Source: Babylonia areolata
Taxonomy: Eukaryota; Mollusca; Gastropoda; Neogastropoda; Buccinidae
Length of the DNA stretch: 64,000 nucleotides
Assembly: GCF_041734735.1 (NCBI RefSeq)
Contig: NC_134879.1
Coordinates: 12,992,301-13,056,300, forward strand
Reading direction: 5' to 3'
Positions within the stretch are counted from its first letter, which is position 1. Every line of letters starts with the position of its first letter. A program made the position numbers and the translations under genes. The notes beneath the pieces were generated by a model. The model was given only the letters and a program-made list of their open reading frames with translations, was not told the origin of the DNA and made no database searches. This document shows positions 57,957 to 64,000 of this stretch, piece by piece.

Positions 57957-58500
57957 TATCCTCTAAATATATTTCTGTTTAATAATTACGATGTAATAAT
58001 TAATTGCAATGTTTTTAAAAGCGAATATGTGAAATGCTTTTATTTGAGAACATATGTTTATTACTCTTGTTTAATCAAGTAATCCGCGTGTGTGGGGTGT
58101 GGGGTGTGGGGTGGAGGTGGGGTGGTGGTGCGGGTGTGTGCTGATTATCTGGTTGTGGTTTTCCGCAATTCATCTTTATTCTTATCTTACCTGTCTATTA
58201 TAATCAATGTGCAGTATAGTAGGCTATGTTTATAATTATATTCAAATAATGTTTCTTAATTCTTTCTGTTTTTACATTTAGAATACTAGTTATTACCTGC
58301 AGTGTGTGGATGTATGTATGAAACAATGTATGTGATATTTTTTACATTTGTATCTTTGTAATATTCGTACAAGCTGTTGTTGACTTTTACAGTTATGGTC
58401 CCCATGTTGTTTACTTGTCTATGTTGTGATAATGCACCTGACCAAATTTCTCCAGTTGGAGATAATAAAGTTATTCTTATCTTATCTTATCTTGCTCTTA
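57957..58500 (+). mobile_element. LINE-3'-end-like repeat R7, copy 2
   Basis: Plus-strand twin of 47757-48206, slightly longer because of a GT/GGGGT-rich insertion near 58085-58135. It ends GGAGATAATAAAGTTATTC and (TTATC)n just before the dioxygenase terminal exon. The high similarity of the two copies points to recent activity. Confidence 0.75.
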
Positions 58501-58628
58501 GAAAATGTATTTTGTATCTATAGTACTGGTTTACACACAATTTAATGTCAGCATGATTCATGGTCTACTTATTGAAGATCTCATGGAGAATGACACTCCG
58601 AGCAGAGGTGGACAACAGTCTGGCTTCA

Positions 58629-61600
58629 TCAGAACCAGTCCTGATTTCCAACCCGCTTCACAGGCTGTGCAGACCCTTGCAGACGGGTGAGGACACTGAC
58701 TCGGTTCTTGAAGTGATCGATGTTTATGTAGCATCCCTGTTACAGAAAAACAGAATGAGTTATAAAGAGAGAGGGAGAAAGAAAGGGGTGGGGGTGGGGG
58801 AGAATGAGAAAGAGAGAGAGAGAGACAGAGAGAGGTGGGGAAGAATGAGAGAGAGAGAGAGAGGGGGGGGGGGGGGAAGGAGGGGAGGTGAAACAAAACT
58901 AAACAAAATGAAATGTATATTTGTTTAGTCAAGGTAATGAGATTAGCAAATGTACATGCTCCCCCTGCCCCACACACCCCTCACCCCAATCCAGCCCAGA
59001 GATAGAGAGAGAGGCAGAGACAGAGAGAGAGAGAGAGAGAGACGGAGACAGACAGACACAGAAAGATAGGCAGTTTTGAATCTACTTGTACATGTACATA
59101 ATTACGAACAGTGGGTGCATTATCACTAATTTATTTGAGACTGCTGCATAAACAGGATGTATTTGACAGGCGTCGTACACACAAAAGCAGAAGTCGTTAC
59201 ACTAACCCTCTGCTCCCTTCTGCAACCGTGGGATCATGGGGTTCAGTTTGTGTTTTATTAGGATACAGAGAAATGCATTTCTACATTAACCCCTTGACTG
59301 CTGCTGACAAGTATGCTTGTCAGTGAAGGCTCATCTCGCAGTGACAGAACTGAGCTTACAGGTCAGGGTTTCTGTCGTCATTCTTTATTTGAACTATTTC
59401 CTCTTTGGACTGCGTTACTTTGCTTCTGCTACATCAAGCACTCCACTTAACAGTACACACAGGAAGTAGTTCATCATGCACTTCAAGTTTGCGCCACACT
59501 GATTTCACTGCACCAAGGTTCAGCAGTTGAGTGGTTAACTCTTTCAGGACGAAGGAATGCTCACGCATTCCTACACAAAACGTATTCGGATTCGGACGAA
59601 GGAGTGGAATAGCATTCTCCGAAAGTAAAATTCCATCATGCGCTGTACACGTGATTTTGTGATTAGCCAAGCAGAGTGCGCTATTTTGGGTCACTCCACA
59701 ATCGAATGGTATGATTGGTCAGCCTGGGATGTGTGGCCCGTCTCGCACACATGCTGACAAAGTCACTGACCTGTCGTCTGCTCGCGTGCCAGCCTGTTAG
59801 CAAAGTGGGCTCTGCTCAGAATGTTGTGAAGCGAACAAGGCAGTGACGCCAACGTTTTAGGGTTGCCGAAGTACTTGAATTGCTACAAACTGAAGGGTCG
59901 GACATTGAAGAGGTGGATGATGACGAAGAAGAAAGCGAATTTAATGCAGAAAGCGAGCATGGGTATGGTGATTCGGGGTGAAAAATTGGCAGTATTTTCT
60001 ACATATGGCAAAACTGTAAAAATAAGATGAGAAATTTGATTTTTTTTTTTTATGTAATAGCTCAGCACATAATAAACCAGTTCTGAAAGTTTCATTTTCT
60101 TACACGGTATTTTGTATTTTTTGTAATTTGTTTCCAAACCCTTACAAATGGGCCGTCTGGGGAAAAGCAAGGGAGAAAACTTGTCATCCCGAGTGAATTA
60201 ATGAAGTTTCAACTATGCAGAGACAGTCCCCCCTTCCTGATGGGCATGACAGCTGAGTGGTCACACCGCACTAGACGCTTTGTCCCACTGGTCTGTGAGC
60301 TCTGTAGTTCAACCTTGGCAGTGCTATATGAGTGAAGGGTGCAGGTTTTTGTCCCACTGGTCTGTGAGCTCTGTAGTTCAACCTTGGCAGTGCTATATGA
60401 GTGAAGGGTGCAGGTTTTTGTCCCATTGGTCTGTGAGCTTTGTAGTTAAACCTTGGCAGTGCTATATGAGTGGAGGGTGCAGGTTTTTGTCCCACTGGTC
60501 TGTGAGGTCTGTAGTTCAAACCTTGGCAGTGCCATTTGAGTGGAGGGTGCAGGTTTTTGTCCCACTGGTCTGTGAGCTCTGTAGTTCAAGCCTTGGCAGT
60601 GCCATATGAGTGTGGGGTGCAGGTTTTCCCCCTGAAAGTGCCTGGACCAATGCTATTTTAGCAGTTACTTCCACTACCTTTTCCTGTGCTCATGTCACAC
60701 ATGTGTTGGTCAGGAAAGTTAAACTAGAGCAGTAGAAAAGAGAAATAAACCTGAAGGTGCCTGTAAAGCGTTGAGAAGTGTCAGTGCTGTCAGTTTAAAA
60801 ACCTACACATGATTATGCAATCTGCACATACTTTTGTTCATGAGAGATGTGGAAAAAAGAATAGTGTACTTATCACATTACCCACAAATGGCGAACTCCT
60901 CCGTTCAGATCAAAACTTCTGCGGCCATGAAGAATTCTGCGATTGTTAAAGATGACAAGGTCACCTGGTTTCAGCTGGTACTCCAGCTGTCATATCAATA
61001 TGAACATGTTTGACCAAGACAAAAATGATTGCCTGGATATGTTTTATTTAAGACCATAGCCACCAACTACTCACTATGAAATTAAAATGTACTGAGATGA
61101 ACATTAATAATCTGAATCAAACAAATTCTTGAGTAATCTTTTTTTTTTTTAAAGGACTAAAAAACATCAACACATGAATAAATCAATTCAGCACAAAAAC
61201 ATTCAGTTAATGAAGATGTTGAGGAATGTTGTATAAAAAGATATATAAAATGCATGCTCTCTCTCCCTCTTTCTCTCTTCCCCCTCTCTCCCTCTTCCTC
61301 CCTCCCTCTCTCATATGAACACATGCGTAAGTATACAGAAGACTCTCTCTCTCTCTCTCTCTCTCTCATGAACACATGCATAAGCACAGTTGACAACTAT
61401 GCACAAAAGGTCTACGTACAATGTGAGGAGAAAACTTGACTGCCTTTGCAAAGGCTTCATAGGCAGCATAGTATGGCATCACATCCTCCTTGGAAGACAG
61501 CATGAAACACACACTCCTTGAAATCAGGCAATGCAACCACCAATTAAAACAACATCATCCATAAGGTTAGTTATGTGGTACCTACTTATTCATCTATCTA

Positions 61601-63075
61601 TAGGATATACTTTTCTCTTTACAAAGAACCTCTCATGCTTCGTGCTTATCTGCTGTCTTGGATAATTCATTACTGGCAAGCTATTTCTGGAAATGTAGAG
61701 GAAAACCTAACAATCAACAGCAATGCTTTTTTGGTGGGTGTTTATGGCTAACATTTACAGTGTCATGCTTACAAATATGGACATTTGAAGCTGTGCATCT
61801 GCAACGCATCATTTGAACATACTGTCTCATGTTCTGCAATACAAGTTTGTTTGTTGTTTTGTTATCAATGAGCACAGCAGTCATACTGAACAGCTGACAT
61901 GATGAATCTGTCATTCATTTGTTGCCAGTCTTTATTATGAGCTTGACAGTTTGTGGATGCATCAGGTACAAAGGCCTACTCCGGTGCGTGCCTTCCTTAA
62001 GACCTAACATCAATAGTTCCCTGTGGACTGCCAATGCTGAGACTGTGAGAGACAAACCCGGATGTGGTATTATATGGGGAGGGGGGGGGGGGGGGGGACT
62101 TGGAGTGAGTGGCATAGGAGGAGTGCCACTTAAACAGTGCAAATGACTGAACAGCAAAAAAAAAAAAAAAAAAAAAAGAGTACATCACTACAACCTCCCT
62201 CCCTTCATGTGAATAAAAGAAAATAATGGTGACATCAAAAAACATTGAGAAATGAATATCCTCTGTAATCAAAAGTACAGGTACCTTCGACATTGTCTCT
62301 AAATGTTTAAACTGTTTAACAGTAAATTGTTTATGTTTCTTCGCACCACTGAACAGTGTATCTCTGACAACAAAAGGAAGTATCAGTATCAGTAGCTCAA
62401 GGAGGCGTCACTGCATTCGGACAAATCCATATACGCTACACCACATCTGCCAAGCAGATGCCTGACCAGCAGCGTAACCCAGTGCGCTTAGTCAGGCCTT
62501 GAGAAAAAAAAAAAGAAATAAGTAAATAAATAAATAAATAATAGATATATACATAAAAAAGAACTACTACTACTCATAATAATATCTATAAGGAAGGACT
62601 GTGAATACTGATTCACCTGCTTCACAGCCAGCGGTCCCTCAAAGGCAGGTGCCCAGTTCACGCCGACAATCTGCAACATTATGGTGTAGTATAGGAATTG
62701 AGTCTTCTGAATCCATTTCAAAAGCAAGATGAAAAAGACAGGAAAAAAAAAATTACCAAGGCAAGCTTTAAGTTCTTCCAAGTGTTTAACCCCTTGGCTA
62801 CTATACCTTGGTAAAATGAGCACTGCAGCAACATGCTCTCAGTCTAAATTTCACACAGAGAAACCTGCTGTTACAAAATTTAGAACAATACAATACAATA
62901 CAATACAACACAACACACTGCAATACAACACAACACAGTGACATTCAAAATGACATTACTTCCTCATACTTCATCATAATGATGTTACCTCCTCACACCT
63001 TTCCAAAACATTACCTCATCATAATGGTTGAGAACAATGTGTGGCCTCTGGCACTTCATCTCCACTGGGTAGTCT
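58629..63075 (-). CDS. Gamma-butyrobetaine-dioxygenase-like 2OG/Fe(II) oxygenase (3' five exons)
   Basis: Exons on the minus strand: 63075-63015, 62670-62617, 61488-61420, 60986-60882 and 58736-58629 (stop TGA at 58631-58629). Internal junctions are all phase 0; the first exon enters in phase 2. The peptide has RPHIVLNHYDE, VGVNWAPAFEGPL, VMPYYAAYEAFAKAV, LEYQLKPGDLVIFNNRRILH, GRRSF, RHLWGCYINIDHFKNRV and ends GNQDWF. The LHGR motif with the distal iron-binding histidine and the arginine that binds 2-oxoglutarate are kept. The family (BBOX1/TMLHE, TauD/TfdA fold) hydroxylates gamma-butyrobetaine or trimethyllysine in carnitine synthesis; the ILHGRRSF pattern favours BBOX1. The iron-binding HxD part and the N-terminal zinc domain are upstream and were not found in 63.1-64 kb. 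Molluscs may have several paralogues, so no symbol is given. Confidence 0.87.
58780..59060. repeat. GA microsatellites and G tract in last dioxygenase intron
   Basis: GA-rich runs at 58765-58870 and 58995-59060, with a G tract at 58863-58877. All short frames here are simple sequence. 59061-59534 contains only a short TTAACCCCTTGACTGC word at 59287 that resembles a piggyBac-type end (similar words at 27663 and 62788). Confidence 0.75.
59535..60201 (+). mobile_element. piggyBac-like non-autonomous element, 667 bases
   Basis: Bounded by TTAA (59535-59538 and 60198-60201). The ends are TTAACTCTTTCAGGACGAAG and, reverse-complemented, TTAATTCACTCGGGATGAC, an imperfect inverted repeat. A short acidic frame near 59865-59980 (SDIEEVDDDEEESEFNAESE) looks like the N-terminus of a piggyBac transposase; the catalytic part is absent. 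A different family from the 232-base MITEs, though with similar ends. Confidence 0.7.
60282..60627 (+). repeat. 69-base tandem repeat, five units, tRNA-like origin
   Basis: Units of 69-70 bases starting GTCCCACTGGTCTGTGAGC and containing TGTAGTTCAAACCTTGGC (B-box-like) and TGAGTG(A/G)AGGGTGCAGG. The sequence just before (60242-60281) has an A-box-like AGCTGAGTGGTCACACCGC. A tRNA-derived SINE head thus seems to have had its B-box half amplified in tandem. It lies in the dioxygenase last intron. Confidence 0.8.
61960..62150. repeat. Dispersed repeat R5 with G tract
   Basis: Similar in order to 2960-3070: GACCTAACATCAATAG, TCCC/TTCCTATG..GACTGCC, and CTTGGAGTGAGTGGCAT versus CTTGGAATGAGTGGCAT. 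A pure G tract (62080-62097) and a poly-A (62154-62177) flank or interrupt it. The family is unknown. Confidence 0.5.
62380..62512 (-). mobile_element. SINE3 tail copy
   Basis: Inverse of the SINE3 tail (AGTAGCTCAAGGAGGCGTC, ACTACACC-like CTACACCACATCTGCC, CAGCAGCGTAACCCAGTGCG), followed by an AT-rich linker with TAAA repeats to 62580. No 5S head. It lies in the intron upstream of the dioxygenase exon 62670-62617 on the transcript's 3' side. Confidence 0.75.
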
Positions 63076-63354
63076 CTGGGAGAAGAAGAAGAGAGAACAA
63101 TACTGATCAGTACCGCTAGATTCTCAAGTAAAATGGACATTTTTTTTTTATTTCATTAACAACTTTTCTGTGCTCACTGACACAGCTTTGACAGGAAAAG
63201 AAAATGAAAAAGATAAATCAGTTTTGCTTTGCCTGACAGGAAAAGAAAAGAAAAAGACTGCTTTGCTTAAGACTTAGGGTCTAAACTTAGCAAACAGTTT
63301 TGGGATTAAAATGGAAACAGAGAAAAAGAGAGAGACAGTGAGAAAAAGAGTGAG

Positions 63355-63470
63355 TCTCACACACACACACACACACACATGCATGCATGCACACACACAC
63401 ATGAACACACACACACACACACACACACATGCATGCACACACACACATGAACACACACACACACACACAG
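63355..63470. repeat. CA/GCAT compound microsatellite
   Basis: (CA)n runs interrupted by GCATGCATGCA and CATGAACACA blocks, arranged as two similar halves. 63471-64000 has no recognised exon, although the missing 5' exons of the dioxygenase could begin here. Confidence 0.85.
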
Positions 63471-64000
63471 AGGAGGGGGATGGAAAAGGAAAATTCTCCC
63501 CCAGGAGCTGCTTTGACTGCAAATGTTGGACATCAGCCATGAGTTGTGCTTGCAGAGAAATATCCTTCCATCTAGAAAGGAAAATGCAACATCTGCGGAC
63601 AATATCTGTTGAACATATTCTTCTTCAGTACCCTGTTTCGGAAACTTTGTATGATAAATCTGGCACTGGCATTTGTGCAGTGAAATCCCCTGACATTTTT
63701 TTTCGTATCAACAGGACAGAAAATGCAAAGGTGATGTTTATAGTGCCCTACATACCAGTCTTAGCGGTTCTACTATTAAAACTTTAAAAATTCAATTGGA
63801 AAAACATGTAAAATGGTTTTGCTGATGAAAAACCAGTATCTGGTAAAAAAAATCGTCTTAGCGACTCTGTCAAAACAATCGTCTTAGTTACTCTGTCACA
63901 CAGAATCCATTATCTCTCACCATCCACAGTCACTGGGAATGCCAATGCTTTTGACTTTTTACATTTTTTTTTATCAGCGGTTTCTCTCCTTAAATTAACT

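Overview
This is nuclear DNA of an animal, most likely a mollusc and probably a marine gastropod. The evidence is intron-rich metazoan genes with canonical splice phases, very dense (CA)n/(GA)n microsatellites, and many tRNA- and 5S-derived SINEs, non-LTR retrotransposon ends and TTAA/TA-type DNA-transposon relics. The species assignment is inference. There are no operons and no CRISPR array, and I see no retrovirus-like or Polinton-like element. Four protein-coding genes can be rebuilt from exon homology plus matching intron phase. (1) DCAF4-like WD40 protein, minus strand, 18425 to 8708, five coding exons, 719 codons. (2) BCS1L, the mitochondrial AAA chaperone of complex III assembly, plus strand, 20759 to 29982, six exons, 420 residues, complete. 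(3) A VRK1-like vaccinia-related kinase, minus strand, about 49999 to 32355, eleven exons found, only the first coding exon missing, with an unusual acidic repeat tail. (4) The 3' five exons of a gamma-butyrobetaine-dioxygenase-like 2OG/Fe(II) oxygenase, minus strand, 63075 to 58629, whose 5' part was not found and may lie beyond the right edge. Layout: 1-8.2 kb is gene-poor and holds a large GA minisatellite split by a 5'-truncated LINE with an intact reverse-transcriptase frame. 8.7-18.5 kb is DCAF4. 18.5-20.8 kb is the head-to-head gap with BCS1L. 20.8-30 kb is BCS1L, whose intron 4 holds a 2.8 kb minisatellite built from the exon 4/intron 4 boundary itself and whose intron 5 is a GC-AG intron carrying a pogo-like deletion derivative. 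BCS1L and VRK1 are tail to tail across 30-32.3 kb. 32.3-50 kb is VRK1, with repeat-filled introns: a 5S-rRNA-headed SINE with exact target-site duplications, piggyBac-type MITEs, duplicated exon fragments, and a noisy second copy of 1.5 kb that looks like uncorrected long-read sequence. 50-58.6 kb is repeats with no gene recognised. 58.6-64 kb is the dioxygenase. The four genes do not form a pathway; they are ordinary housekeeping neighbours (ubiquitin-ligase adaptor, mitochondrial assembly, nuclear kinase, carnitine-type metabolism). The most interesting material is repeat biology: tandem amplification of a splice donor, a LINE and a 5S SINE sharing a 3' tail, nested insertions datable by interruption, and a mirror-ordered microsatellite palindrome.
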